Shown: positions 8,435 through 17,717, counted from the first letter of the stretch. The stretch is 64,000 nt of DNA from Planktothrix sp. FACHB-1365 (GCF_014697575.1 NZ_JACJSC010000024.1:1-64000); one strand, 5' to 3'. Numbers and translations: made by a program. The notes: generated by a model from the sequence alone, not told the origin.

Positions 8435-10024
8435 ATGGCTGAAACTTACTACTTTATTAAAGATTTAATCAATGATGTACAGAGGGGAAGGATTAGAATT
8501 CCGTCTTTTCAACGGGGTTTTGTTTGGAAGTCGGAGCGGGTTTCCCTCTTTATAGACAGTATTTATAAAGGGTTTCCTTTTGGTTCTGTATTGATTTGGA
8601 GAACTAGAAATTGTTTACGAACTGAAAGGAATCTAGGGCCTTATAAACTTCCTGAGAATGATTTGGAATATCCAATAGATTATGTGCTTGATGGGCAGCA
8701 GAGAATAACGTCTATTTTTGGTATATTTCAAAATTATCTTACTGCTGGAGATAGCGAAAATACTGATTGGACTAATCTGTTCTTTGAACTAAATAGTGAA
8801 GAATCCGTTCCCTTTCAATATTTGGAAGATTCTACAAATTATGATGCAACAAAATTTTTTCCGCTCAAGTATGTTTTCGACTCTCCTAACTATAGAAAAG
8901 CTACTAGAAATTTAGATGAGAATCTAGCACAACAGATAGACGAGCTAGTAGACAGATTTACCAAAGCTAGAATTCCTGTAGAACGATTTGAAAGTGAAGA
9001 ACCGAAATACGTTGCCACCGTTTTTGAGAGGATTAATAGGCAAGGGGTTGAATTAGATACTTTGCAGCTTTTATCTGTTTGGAACTGGAGTGAAGATTTT
9101 GATTTACAAGAGAAGTTTAGAGAAGTTGCTGAAGAATTGGAGCCATTCGGCTTCAAAGAGGTAGGCTCTGATTTACTTCTCAAATGCTGCTCTGCGGTAG
9201 TAATGAATAGTGTTAATCCAGAAGGTTTTATGGAACTTCCTGGTAGTGCAGTACGAGACAAATTTGAAGAAATCCGCAGAGGCATATCCCTGTCTATTGA
9301 CTTTTTGAAAACTGAGCTAAATGTTTTCTCTCTTAAGCTTTTACCAATGGAAAACATATTAGCTGTTTTAACTTCATTTTTTGCTTCGTCACAGAAACAA
9401 CCCCCTCCGGTCTCTCAAGAGAAAAACGAAGTTATCAAGAAATGGTTTTGGCGTGCGTGCTTTTCTCAAAGATATGCAAGGGGAGGAGCTAAGAGTACGG
9501 ATATAGATTTGGCAGAAGTCCAAAACTTTAAGGCAGGCAAACCTCATACACTTGGAGACTTTGACGTATCCTTAAATACTGGCTTCTTTCTCAATAGCTC
9601 CTTCCGAATGTCTTCAGTTGCAACAGGTACATTTATTCTTCTTTTAGCACAAGGAAAACCATTAAACTTTATTCAAGGGACAAATGTATCTTTACAAAAG
9701 GTTTTATCCCTAGGTAATCGAAATGAATTTCATCATATTTTTCCAAAAGATTACTTGGAAGGACTGAACAAGTATAAAGATAACCAAATAAATTGTTTGG
9801 CAAACTTTTCATTACTTAGCCGAACGGACAATAATAAAATAAAAAATCAACCACCTAGCAAATACCGTCTTCTAATGCCTACTGACACTAAAACTTTTGA
9901 TGAAATAATAGCGACGCATTTCTGTCCTGCCAATGCGTTCGAGGATGATGACTATGAGAGCTTTCTAACGTTAAGATCTGAATTGTTGCTTCAAAAAGCA
10001 AAAGAACTGTCCCAAATTGTTTAG
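8435..10024 (+). CDS. DUF262 protein with C-terminal HNH (DUF1524-like) domain, GmrSD-like
   Basis: In this 529-residue protein the N-terminal DUF262 domain shows IPSFQRGFVWK, FPFGSVLIW and the DGQQR motif at residues 86-90, as in ParB-like NTPase/nuclease proteins. Near residue 430 the C-terminal part has EFHHIFPKDYL and later NCLANFSLLSRTDNNKI, the His and Asn pattern of HNH-type DUF1524 domains. The order matches single-chain GmrSD-type type IV restriction proteins that attack modified DNA. The middle is helical. A defence role is inferred from family. It lies next to TA and Uma2 genes, which supports an accessory region. Confidence 0.8.
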   Translation: MAETYYFIKDLINDVQRGRIRIPSFQRGFVWKSERVSLFIDSIYKGFPFGSVLIWRTRNCLRTERNLGPYKLPENDLEYPIDYVLDGQQRITSIFGIFQNYLTAGDSENTDWTNLFFELNSEESVPFQYLEDSTNYDATKFFPLKYVFDSPNYRKATRNLDENLAQQIDELVDRFTKARIPVERFESEEPKYVATVFERINRQGVELDTLQLLSVWNWSEDFDLQEKFREVAEELEPFGFKEVGSDLLLKCCSAVVMNSVNPEGFMELPGSAVRDKFEEIRRGISLSIDFLKTELNVFSLKLLPMENILAVLTSFFASSQKQPPPVSQEKNEVIKKWFWRACFSQRYARGGAKSTDIDLAEVQNFKAGKPHTLGDFDVSLNTGFFLNSSFRMSSVATGTFILLLAQGKPLNFIQGTNVSLQKVLSLGNRNEFHHIFPKDYLEGLNKYKDNQINCLANFSLLSRTDNNKIKNQPPSKYRLLMPTDTKTFDEIIATHFCPANAFEDDDYESFLTLRSELLLQKAKELSQIV

Positions 10025-10296
10025 TTTATAAAGTTCTTTTAGTCTAGCTGTCTAGTGATACATCCTTCTTTGATATGGGGGAGAGTGGAGATCGCTCATG
10101 GGTTATCTTCCCCAAACTAACGAAGGGTAAACCATTATAAGAATTTATTCCTAACGCAGTATTCAAACGTTAAGTTCTGCAACAGTTTCTGTTGTTAAAA
10201 TTGAAATTATGTAACTCTGGATACAGAAATAATTTAAGTTATCCAGTCGAGATAGCTAGAACTTCAGAATCAACGGTTGATACGGGACAAGGAACG

Positions 10297-10536
10297 ATGA
10301 AACTTAATCTCAAACAAGCGGATACAGAAATTCAACCCCAATGGCAACCGATTGTGGGGTATCCCTGTCCGCCCGAATTTGAACCCTCAACCTGGGTAAA
10401 ACTTTGGCAACAACCCAATCCCTACAGCCATGATGAAGCGTTGCTTTTATGTCAACTGACTGAGGATGAATGGGTGGCTTGGATTCCCGATCACGGTGAA
10501 ACGGTATTATATCGCTATCAATTCTTTCAGCGTTAA
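10297..10536 (+). CDS. Small conserved-looking hypothetical protein
   Basis: The frame is open from 10192, but the better start is the ATG at 10297 (MKLNLKQADTE), preceded by AAGGA. This gives 79 residues rich in Trp and Pro (WQPIVGYPCPPEFEPSTWVKLW, DEWVAWIPDHGE). No known domain is recognised. The next gene begins within 50 bp on the same strand, so the two may be cotranscribed. Confidence 0.6.
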   Translation: MKLNLKQADTEIQPQWQPIVGYPCPPEFEPSTWVKLWQQPNPYSHDEALLLCQLTEDEWVAWIPDHGETVLYRYQFFQR

Positions 10537-10586
10537 CCCCTATGATGGGATACAGTACAAAAACAAAGTTATCCCATTCAAGCATT

Positions 10587-10997
10587 ATGACTGTTTTGGA
10601 CTCTCCGGGGAAGTCTTCAATCCAATATTCTGAACCCACTCTCAAACGGGCTGAACGAGCGATCCGGTGTTCTCCGTTTCAACTGCAACTGTTTATAACC
10701 ATGCGGTTGAGCAGTGTCGGTCTGAATGGAATTGCAGGACAGTCTGGGGTCAATTCTGCCTATACTTCCACAGCCTTAACGGAAGGGACAGCCGAAAATG
10801 CGTTACTTTGGCTGATACAAGTGGGGGTTCTCCGTCGAGAAGTTGATGGTCAGGGAATTACAGATAGTTTTCGCCTAACACCCCTGGGACGGCAATTAAT
10901 TGACCAATGGGAAAGCCAAAATCAAGGGATTCCTCAGCCTTCATTGTGCGATCGCTCGATTAATACTCTCAATCGTTGGTTAAGATTTCCAGTTTAA
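10587..10997 (+). CDS. Small winged-helix-like protein (resembles the cyanobacterial Npun_F0494 family)
   Basis: With the ATG at 10587 (MTVLDSPGKS) the protein has 136 residues; a start 45 bp upstream cannot be excluded. The sequence (LKRAERAIRCSPFQLQLFITMRL, then ...AENALLWLIQVGVLRREVDGQG...FRLTPLGRQLI) has the helix-turn-helix plus wing pattern of small winged-helix proteins. I recall this family only from cyanobacteria; the name assignment is from memory. DNA binding is plausible but not shown. Confidence 0.65.
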   Translation: MTVLDSPGKSSIQYSEPTLKRAERAIRCSPFQLQLFITMRLSSVGLNGIAGQSGVNSAYTSTALTEGTAENALLWLIQVGVLRREVDGQGITDSFRLTPLGRQLIDQWESQNQGIPQPSLCDRSINTLNRWLRFPV

Positions 10998-11001
10998 GTG
11001 G

Positions 11002-11020
11002 AACAGGCATCTTGCCTGTT
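11002..11020. repeat. Interspersed palindrome AACAGGCA-TCT-TGCCTGTT
   Basis: A perfect 8-bp stem with a 3-nt loop, preceded by GTGG, lies between convergent genes. An identical copy is at 25057-25075. It could end transcription of the upstream gene, although no T-run follows. Confidence 0.8.
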
Positions 11021-11025
11021 AAACA

Positions 11026-11508
11026 TTATTTTCCGCCCGATTGTAATAACTGTAAAATTTCAGCTTGAATCCGTTGTCTAAAACGAGGATCACTTTGTTG
11101 GCTACGGGTCATGTCATTGAACAGAGAAACCGTTAAGCCCTTAGACTCAATAATCTGTTTAGCTTGGTCGCAGTAGCTCACCGCCAGTTGAGGCGCATTT
11201 CCGGGTAACGCCCTAAAACTGGTGGGTTGATCACAAATAATCCGGGGAACATCCCCAACAATTTTTTTAATTTCATTCGCCACTTCATGACGTCGGGATT
11301 CTAAAGCCAACGCAGCACGGGCATAATTCCTAATATTGTCTTCACTATAATTAAAGCTCTCTTGCGCTTGAGCCGCAGAACCCCAACTGAGATGGGGAAT
11401 GGGTTGGGAGGGGGTTTGACTCCATCCCAGGAAGCCACCACAAGCGGATAGAACAGCAACGGTTAAAGATTTGGATAGAAATTGACGAATGGGAAATGTA
11501 GTTTTCAT
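11026..11508 (-). CDS. DUF4168 domain secreted protein
   Basis: From the ATG at 11508 (MKTTFPIRQFLSKSLTVAVLSACGGFLGW) the protein has 160 residues and an N-terminal signal-like segment. The DUF4168 region follows: FNYSEDNIRNYARAALALESRRHEVANEIKKIVG, then ICDQPTSFRAL and a C-terminal RFRQRIQAEILQLL helix. It is paralogous to the next gene, with the same order of motifs and the same conserved cysteines (CDQ, YCDQAK). The location is presumably periplasmic; the function of DUF4168 is unknown. Confidence 0.8.
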   Translation of the reverse strand: MKTTFPIRQFLSKSLTVAVLSACGGFLGWSQTPSQPIPHLSWGSAAQAQESFNYSEDNIRNYARAALALESRRHEVANEIKKIVGDVPRIICDQPTSFRALPGNAPQLAVSYCDQAKQIIESKGLTVSLFNDMTRSQQSDPRFRQRIQAEILQLLQSGGK

Positions 11509-11589
11509 AGGTAGTTCAGAATATATCAACTCAAAGGGTTCTGCTGGTAACAGAACATGAAACTTATCTCGGAGTGAGGTTTACTTTCC

Positions 11590-12096
11590 TTAAGTTCCAG
11601 AAGAGTTTTGTAGGTTCTGGAGTTCCGACTGAATGCGTTTTTGCAAAGCCGGGTCAGCTTGCTGACGTTGGGTAATTTCGTTAAACCGACCAATGGTTAA
11701 CTCGTTGGTTTCGATAATCGACTTAGCTTGAGTACAGTAATTCACCGCAATATCTCGAACTGCTTTATCCAGCCGATTAATAGTTTGAGTTTCATTACAA
11801 ACGACAGGGGGGATAGATTTTCCGGCTCCAACAATCCCTTGAATTTCGTTATAAGCGGTTTGACGTCTGGGTTCAATCCCTAAAACAGCACGAGCATAGT
11901 TGCGAATTTCTATTTCGCTAAATTCTGGGGATTGTTGCGCCTGAGCAACCGTATTGAACCGAGAAGCCGTTGAGCTTGATACATCGGGAACAATCCCCCA
12001 GACAATAGCACCACTGGAGAACAGCCCCAGCATTAGAGTCTGAGCGAGTAATCGGTGCGGACGCATAAATCGCAAGGAACGCAAGAAATCCATCAT
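11590..12096 (-). CDS. DUF4168 domain secreted protein (paralogue)
   Basis: The chosen start is ATG at 12096 (MMDFLRSLRFMRPHRLL); a TTG 21 bp upstream is possible. An N-terminal hydrophobic stretch (LLAQTLMLGLFSSGAIVWG) looks like a signal or anchor. The DUF4168 core is FSEIEIRNYARAVLGIEPRRQTAYNEIQ, CNETQTINRL, NYCTQAKSIIE, and the end is LQKRIQSELQNL. It is a tandem paralogue of the gene 81 bp downstream; the pair is probably one operon made by duplication. Confidence 0.8.
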   Translation of the reverse strand: MMDFLRSLRFMRPHRLLAQTLMLGLFSSGAIVWGIVPDVSSSTASRFNTVAQAQQSPEFSEIEIRNYARAVLGIEPRRQTAYNEIQGIVGAGKSIPPVVCNETQTINRLDKAVRDIAVNYCTQAKSIIETNELTIGRFNEITQRQQADPALQKRIQSELQNLQNSSGT

Positions 12097-12371
12097 ATCG
12101 AGATCTTCTGATACCAAAGGGAAGCGTGAAAGTGCTTAGTTGTCTTGAATTATTTTATGCCTAAGAAGTTCCTCATCCAAAACTTAAAAATGCTTTAGCG
12201 AAGAATTTGAACACCAATCACAAGTTCAACTTCTATAAAACTGAGGGTTTCGCTTGCACAAACAAAAACTTGATACCCAAACACTGCAATGGGATGACCT
12301 AATATTTTTTAGGCTATCAATTCATTGTATCCTGAAATGTTGAGAAATTGGCTCAACTCAGAACTTTAAAA

Positions 12372-13925
12372 ATGAAGAAAACAAACGGGGTAATTGCGGC
12401 TGGACATCCAGAAACCGTTAAAGCAGGTTTGGCAATATTTGGCGCGGGCGGAAATGCTTTTGATGTAGCATTGGCCTGTATGTTAGCAGCTTGTGTGACG
12501 GAACCGGGTTTAACGTCCCTGGCGGGCGGAGGATTTTTATTAGCCCATACTAACACAAATCAAAACATTTTATTTGATTTTTTTACCCAAACTCCCCACG
12601 ATAAACGCCCGATATCAAACCTAGATTTTTATCCGGTGGGTGTTAATTTTGGGACAACAATTCAAGACTTTCATATTGGTTTAGGATCTATGGCGGTTCC
12701 TGGAGTTTGGGCGGGGGTGATGCGCGTTCAAGAAACTTTAGGACGTTTACCCCTTTCTGTTGTGGCTGAACCTGCGATTATTTTAGCTAGACAAGGGGTT
12801 GAAGTTAACTCTTTTCAAGCTTATACGTTTTCTAATTTATTGCAACCGATTTTGTTAACAACGGCAGAAGGACGAGAAATTTATGCTCCTAATGGTGATA
12901 TTTTACGGTCAGGCGATCGCTTAATTATGACTCACTTTGCTCAGACTTTAGAAGTTTTAGTTTCTGGAGAAAGACGAGAATTTTATGAAGGTGAAATTGC
13001 TCAAATGTTAGTTCAAGATTGTCAAGAAAAAGGGGGACATTTAACCTTAAAAGATCTCAAAAACTATACCGTCATTGAACGAACGCCTTTAAAAATTGAC
13101 TATCGCGGAAAAACTATATTAACAAATCCTCCTCCTAGTTCTGGGGGAACATTAATTGCTTTTGCTTTACAACTTTTATCGTCTCTGGATTTAACGAACC
13201 TTAAGTTTGGGAGTTCCCAACATTTACATCTATTAAAAACAGTAATGCAGTTCACCAATGTTGCTCGGAAAGAAAGGTTAGATGATTACTTACATCAAGT
13301 TAATATTGCTGAAAAATTTGTTTCTAGCTTTTCTAGCTATCAACAACCGTTTATTGATGCGGTGAATAAATGGGGAAGTACCACCCATATTAGTGTTTTA
13401 GATCAAGAAGGAAATGCAGCTAGTGTAACAACATCTAATGGAGAAGGTTCAGGATATATTATCCCTGGAACCGGAATTATGGTTAATAATATGTTAGGGG
13501 AAGAAGACTTAAATCCCCAAGGATTTCATCAATGGCCGGAAAATGTTAGAATTTCTTCGATGATGTCTCCTACCTTAGTCTTAAATCAGGAACATAAACC
13601 GGAAATTGTTCTAGGTTCGGGCGGTTCAAATCGAATTAGAACTGCAATTTTACAAGTTTTATTAAATTTAATAGATTTTAAAATGTCCGTTGAAGATGCC
13701 GTTAATAGTCCCCGTGTCCATTGGGAAAATCATCGCTTTGATATTGAACCGGGGTTTGATCCTGAATCTGTTAATACTTTGGATTTATCTCCCCAGGATG
13801 TGATCAGATTATGGCCGGAAAAAAATATGTTTTTTGGCGGAGTGAATACTTTAGTTAAAACATCGGATGGACAGTTATTGGGTGCAGGAGATATTCGCCG
13901 AAATGGAGTCAGTTTAAAGAGTTAG
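12372..13925 (+). CDS. ggt: Gamma-glutamyltransferase family protein
   Basis: From the ATG at 12372 (MKKTNGVIAAGHPETVKAG) the protein has 517 residues. The large-subunit motifs are GGNAFDVALACMLAACVTEPGLTSLAGGGF and NPPPSSGG. The autocleavage site and nucleophilic Thr of the small subunit are in STTHISVLDQEGNAAS, then GSGYI and MMSPT...GSGGSNRIRTA. The family hydrolyses glutathione and transfers gamma-glutamyl groups. No signal peptide is seen, whereas many GGTs are exported, so a cytoplasmic acylase-like role is possible. The upstream TTG at 12348 is less likely as start. Confidence 0.88.
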   Translation: MKKTNGVIAAGHPETVKAGLAIFGAGGNAFDVALACMLAACVTEPGLTSLAGGGFLLAHTNTNQNILFDFFTQTPHDKRPISNLDFYPVGVNFGTTIQDFHIGLGSMAVPGVWAGVMRVQETLGRLPLSVVAEPAIILARQGVEVNSFQAYTFSNLLQPILLTTAEGREIYAPNGDILRSGDRLIMTHFAQTLEVLVSGERREFYEGEIAQMLVQDCQEKGGHLTLKDLKNYTVIERTPLKIDYRGKTILTNPPPSSGGTLIAFALQLLSSLDLTNLKFGSSQHLHLLKTVMQFTNVARKERLDDYLHQVNIAEKFVSSFSSYQQPFIDAVNKWGSTTHISVLDQEGNAASVTTSNGEGSGYIIPGTGIMVNNMLGEEDLNPQGFHQWPENVRISSMMSPTLVLNQEHKPEIVLGSGGSNRIRTAILQVLLNLIDFKMSVEDAVNSPRVHWENHRFDIEPGFDPESVNTLDLSPQDVIRLWPEKNMFFGGVNTLVKTSDGQLLGAGDIRRNGVSLKS

Positions 13926-14244
13926 TACACTTCATTGACAATTTCCCAAAAATCGTTTATAATATAACCTAGGAATCAAGATTAATTTATCAAAAGATGT
14001 TTCAGCTAGTTCAATCGCTAAAGATTGGCTTTTCGGTTTAATCATAAATTTTTCGGGTCTTGGTTCTCGGTTCAAGCGTTTCAGGATCAATAGACGGCTT
14101 AAAAAACGAGATAGGACACAAATAGTCAGGAAAGGGTTAGTGAATCTTCCTGAATAGATTTCTGTGCCTGTGTGTTGGGTTATTTTTGATTGTTCCTGAC
14201 TTCTGGAATGAAGTCTGATGTTCATGCTGAACAAGGAGGAACTT
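13926..14244 (+). other. Non-coding gap before the glycerol dehydrogenase gene
   Basis: About 320 bp without a convincing gene. A 100-residue minus-strand frame here has basic, low-complexity content and no recognisable pattern, so I do not accept it. The stretch should hold the promoter of the downstream gene; no operator is evident. Confidence 0.4.
14234..14239 (+). promoter_or_regulatory. Strong Shine-Dalgarno AGGAGG that fixes a GTG start
   Basis: AGGAGG ends 5 nt before GTG at 14245. The ATG codons at 14218 and 14224 lie upstream of it and have no ribosome site, so the GTG is the better start of the following gene. Confidence 0.8.
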
Positions 14245-15339
14245 GTGATTACGACAGCGATCTTCCCAGCCCGATATGTTCAAGGAAATCATGCCATTCG
14301 GTTTTTGGGTGAAGAATTAAGCCATTTAGGTCAAAAAGCCTTAGTAATTATGGGGCCCGTTATTTTTCCTAAATTGCAACCCCTGGTTGAGGAATTTACC
14401 CAAGGAAAAATAGAGATTTATCTCGAACGCTTTGGCGGTGAATGTTGTGACCTGGAAATTGAACGCTTGGTTAGTTTAGGCGCGGCTCAAAACGTCGATT
14501 TAATTGTAGGAATTGGAGGCGGAAAAACCATCGACACCGCTAAAGCAACCGCCTATAACCTCAAAGTTCCGGTTGCAATTGTTCCCACCATTGCTTCTAC
14601 CGACGCCCCCTGTAGTGCCCTATCAGTGATTTATACCCCCGAAGGCGTCTGGGAACGTTATCTTGTCTTACCGCGTAACCCCGATCTGGTTTTGGTGGAT
14701 ACTAATCTGATTGCTCAAGCTCCGGTTCGCTTCCTCGTCGCTGGAATGGGGGATGCGTTGGCGACCTGGTTTGAAGCCGAAGATTGTCAGATTAAACGAG
14801 CTAAAAATATGACCGGACGCATGGGGCCAATGACTGCCTTTAGTTTGGCTCATTTGTGCTACGAAACCTTGCTTGAATACGGCGTTTATGGGAAAATCGC
14901 CTGTGAACAACAGGTGGTGACTCCCGCCTTAGAACGGATTATTGAAGCTAATACCCTACTCAGTGGGTTAGGGTTTGAAAGTGGTGGATTAGCGGCGGCC
15001 CATGCCATTCATAATGGATTTACGGTTTTAGAAGAAACCCAGAAATTCTGGCATGGTGAAAAAGTCGCTTTTGGCGTTCTAGCAATGTTAATTTTAACCG
15101 ATCGCCCCAGCCCCGTCATTGATCGGGTGTTTAGTTTCTGTGAATCTATCGGACTCCCGACAACATTAGCCGATATTGGGCTCGAAGGAGTCAGCCGTGA
15201 ACGCTTATTATTAGCCGCAGAACGCGCTTGTGGTACAGGTGAAACCATTTATAATGAACCTTGTGAAATTAACCCGGAAAGTGTTCTGGCTGCGATGTTA
15301 ACGGCTGATGCTAAGGGACGGGAACGGAAACAATTCTAA
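14245..15339 (+). CDS. gldA: Glycerol dehydrogenase-like, Zn/Fe-dependent dehydrogenase
   Basis: The 364-residue protein of the iron-containing alcohol dehydrogenase/GldA family starts at GTG 14245, set by a strong ribosome site. NAD binding: VGIGGGKTIDTAKA and PTIASTDAPCSALSVIY. Metal ligands: Asp in AGMGDALATWFEA, His in AAHAIHNGF, His in WHGEKVAFG. The family oxidises glycerol to dihydroxyacetone with NAD+; some relatives act on other polyols or on glycerol phosphate. No dihydroxyacetone kinase gene is nearby, so the substrate is inferred only from family. Confidence 0.88.
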   Translation: MITTAIFPARYVQGNHAIRFLGEELSHLGQKALVIMGPVIFPKLQPLVEEFTQGKIEIYLERFGGECCDLEIERLVSLGAAQNVDLIVGIGGGKTIDTAKATAYNLKVPVAIVPTIASTDAPCSALSVIYTPEGVWERYLVLPRNPDLVLVDTNLIAQAPVRFLVAGMGDALATWFEAEDCQIKRAKNMTGRMGPMTAFSLAHLCYETLLEYGVYGKIACEQQVVTPALERIIEANTLLSGLGFESGGLAAAHAIHNGFTVLEETQKFWHGEKVAFGVLAMLILTDRPSPVIDRVFSFCESIGLPTTLADIGLEGVSRERLLLAAERACGTGETIYNEPCEINPESVLAAMLTADAKGRERKQF

Positions 15340-15522
15340 GTTAATTGTTTGAGCGTTTAGACTTTATTGGGGAAGTTAAAGTGCGATCGCTTTTTGATTG
15401 GGAAATTATCAAGAGGCGATCGCACAGTTTCATCGTAGGGGCGGGGTTTTTTCGCCCTTACACCTGGATGTGTATCCATTTTTTGAGATTAATGAGTGGT
15501 CAAATTCGAGTAAAAAACTCAA

Positions 15523-16365
15523 CTATAAAGGAGAAACATCAACATTAAGTTTAAAATCTGCTGGTTTTGAGCCAGAAACTTCAATCACATAATCACCGTT
15601 TTTCGGTAATTCTCCTTGCCAATTTTTGCTATCTTTAATCGTACCAATAATTTGACCATTCGGATCTAAAATATTAATATCAACGGTTCCTTGTTGAACG
15701 TCCAAAGACATTTTTTGTCCGGCTGCACATTCTAATTTATATTGTCGTTTTTCTGCGGGTTTAATTGCCCCTGTCAGGGTTGTTCCCGTTGTTCCAGGGT
15801 CAAATGTTACCCGTTCTGGGGAAGTATTGGCTTGAGGAGAAATAGAGGGGGTTGGCGTAGGGGAAGAAGTGGAAGTAGTGGAAGTATTCTCAAAAGGTGG
15901 TAAAGGTTGTAAGGGTTGGGTTCCCGTTACTCCACGAGAACTTAAGTTCATTTTGAGATCAAAGGTTGTTGCTCCTTTTAAGGCAGTTAAAACCAGTGTA
16001 TATTGACCCGTTTGAGGTAAATCTTTGGTTTTAATTTGTTGTCGATCTGGGGCATAAACCCAAATACATAAATTATCTTCCGTGCGATAATTTAACTGTT
16101 GACCTGCTTTGGCAGGAAATTGATAGGCTAAATAATTTCCTTGACGAATTTGACCGGATTCTTTTGTATTAACGGCTGTTAATGTAATTAATTTAATATT
16201 TTTCGGATCAAGATCACTTTGAGGTTGTTCAGAACATTGTTCAATTTTTCCCGATGAATTCGAGTTTACAATATTCATGGTGGTGGAAAGTTGTTTCCAA
16301 TGTTCCGATAGAATTTCACAGCCTGTTAATACAAATAATAATAGAAATAAACCCGTTTTTTTCAT
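15523..16365 (-). CDS. Lipoprotein with pre-peptidase C-terminal (PPC)-like domain
   Basis: The 280-residue protein has a lipoprotein signal: MKKTGLFLLLFVLTGCE with the LTGC lipobox, Cys16 being lipidated. There are two beta-rich segments. Residues about 45-150 (QGNYLAYQFPAKAGQQLNY ... LPQTGQYTLVLTAL) and about 195-278 (GTTLTGAIKPAEKRQYKLECAAGQKMSLDV ... LPKNGDYVIEVSG) each match the PPC-type pattern. A Thr/Ser/Pro-rich linker joins them. It is presumably envelope-attached; no catalytic domain is present. Confidence 0.75.
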   Translation of the reverse strand: MKKTGLFLLLFVLTGCEILSEHWKQLSTTMNIVNSNSSGKIEQCSEQPQSDLDPKNIKLITLTAVNTKESGQIRQGNYLAYQFPAKAGQQLNYRTEDNLCIWVYAPDRQQIKTKDLPQTGQYTLVLTALKGATTFDLKMNLSSRGVTGTQPLQPLPPFENTSTTSTSSPTPTPSISPQANTSPERVTFDPGTTGTTLTGAIKPAEKRQYKLECAAGQKMSLDVQQGTVDINILDPNGQIIGTIKDSKNWQGELPKNGDYVIEVSGSKPADFKLNVDVSPL

Positions 16366-16453
16366 ATTTTTTTATAAACGATTGATTGACTTTATAGCAG
16401 GCGACATTCTCTCGTGCTAAGAGATTAAATTAATCTGAGTTTTAAATTTTGAT

Positions 16454-17599
16454 TTAACTTAACCGTTGTTTGATCCATAATCCAAATAACGGTAACGCTA
16501 ATTTATAACCTAATTCTGAACCATAAATCAAGCCTTTGTGTTGTAAACCTGCGATCGCACCTTGTAAACTTCCGCCTCTGGATAAATGATGTTTGGTAAT
16601 ATATTCTCGACTTTGGGGTTTATCCGTTGGGTCTAAGGCTAAAGACTCTAATAATTGCGATTGGGAAGAGGGAAGTAACACTAACAACGATTCAAATACC
16701 GTTGAAAAATCCGCTAATAATTCCTGTAAGGTTTCTTCAATTTCTTTATCTCCAATTAACCCATTGCTTGTTTTAAGTTTACACAACCGACGAACTAAAG
16801 CCGAGGCATCTCCAATATGTCCTTGAACGGCTTCTAAAAAGCGTTTTAAGGCGTGCGATCGCGGATCAAAGGTTAAATTTTCTCGATGCAAAACTCCATG
16901 AGCCCAAGCCGCTACGACATCATCTGATAAAGGGGTTAATTGTACAATATCTAAATTTTTATGAAAGTCCTCTTGATTTGTCGTTTCTGCTAACGTGGCA
17001 ACTAAAACATAACTAACAGAACTTTGCTGTTGAATTTCTTGACGCAATAATTTTTCCCAATCTCCCTGTCTATCCCAAGACCGAATATGAGGAAAACTAT
17101 GCAAAATTAACACCACTTGTCGCTGCACAAATTCGGCTAACTGTTGAGGCAAATGAATTAACAGTTGATACGCTTGCCAAATCTCTTCCGGTTGAGCAAT
17201 TAACCGCAAACTTTTTGCTGTATTTCCCTGCCATACTAAAAATTGAGCAGCTTCTGTTGCCGTCCACTGTTGCAAAAACTGAGTTGCTGTTGGACTTTTA
17301 ACCGCCTGGGAAATGCCCTCGCATAACAGTTGGGTCAACCGATGGCCATCGGTAGCCCGAATACAGTCCACTTCAATAATTTTCGCCCCCACTTCCACCG
17401 CCGCCCGTCGAACCAGGGTTCGGCGTCCACTACCTGGAACCCCTGCAATTAACAAATCACGTTCACCAGCTAACGACTGAGTGATTTGTTGAAATTGGCT
17501 TTGTCGTCCAAAGGTTTCTAACGGTGCTGCTAACTCTTCTATATCCATCGGTATTGATCGCACAAGCTGATTGCTGATATTACCATTTTCAGGGATCAT
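16454..17599 (-). CDS. AAA-type ATP-binding protein with altered P-loop
   Basis: The 381-residue protein has an ORC/Cdc6-like layout. The P-loop region reads GVPGSGRRTLVRRAA, where the Walker A lysine is replaced by Arg. The presumed Walker B strand (QVVLILHSFPHIRSWD) has no clear acidic pair. Sensor-like (VSYVLVATLAETTNQEDFHKNLDIVQLTPLSDD) and lid helices (AVQGHIGDASALVRRLCKLK) follow. The C-terminal 80 residues look like a winged helix (LDPTDKPQSREYITKHHLSRGGSLQGAIAGLQHKGLIY; two segments quoted separately by position). It may bind nucleotide without hydrolysing it. The function is unknown. Confidence 0.7.
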   Translation of the reverse strand: MIPENGNISNQLVRSIPMDIEELAAPLETFGRQSQFQQITQSLAGERDLLIAGVPGSGRRTLVRRAAVEVGAKIIEVDCIRATDGHRLTQLLCEGISQAVKSPTATQFLQQWTATEAAQFLVWQGNTAKSLRLIAQPEEIWQAYQLLIHLPQQLAEFVQRQVVLILHSFPHIRSWDRQGDWEKLLRQEIQQQSSVSYVLVATLAETTNQEDFHKNLDIVQLTPLSDDVVAAWAHGVLHRENLTFDPRSHALKRFLEAVQGHIGDASALVRRLCKLKTSNGLIGDKEIEETLQELLADFSTVFESLLVLLPSSQSQLLESLALDPTDKPQSREYITKHHLSRGGSLQGAIAGLQHKGLIYGSELGYKLALPLFGLWIKQRLS

Positions 17600-17664
17600 C
17601 CAGCAGGAACTCAGCAGGAACAGGGTTGTCGGCTCTCACCGAAGGAGCCAACAGTTAATTATTT

Positions 17665-17714
17665 CTCCCCTTCTCCCCCCTCTCCCCGTCCCCTTGTCCC
17701 CCTCTCCCCATCCT
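17665..17714. repeat. C-rich/G-rich low-complexity tract
   Basis: Alternating C4-C6 blocks separated by T, GT or TTGT lie between two minus-strand genes. On the transcribed minus strand this is a run of at least six G-tracts of four or more, a potential G-quadruplex. Similar tracts occur at 32076-32130 and 56778-56828. Confidence 0.75.
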
Positions 17715-17717
17715 CTT

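Noticed and set aside
13932-14234. 100-residue minus-strand frame before the glycerol dehydrogenase gene
   Set aside because: Basic, low-information composition, no ribosome site, overlaps the leader of a well supported gene.
15345-15592. Two short plus-strand frames after the glycerol dehydrogenase gene
   Set aside because: They overlap each other and run over HIP1 octamers and the end of the lipoprotein gene; no protein-like pattern.
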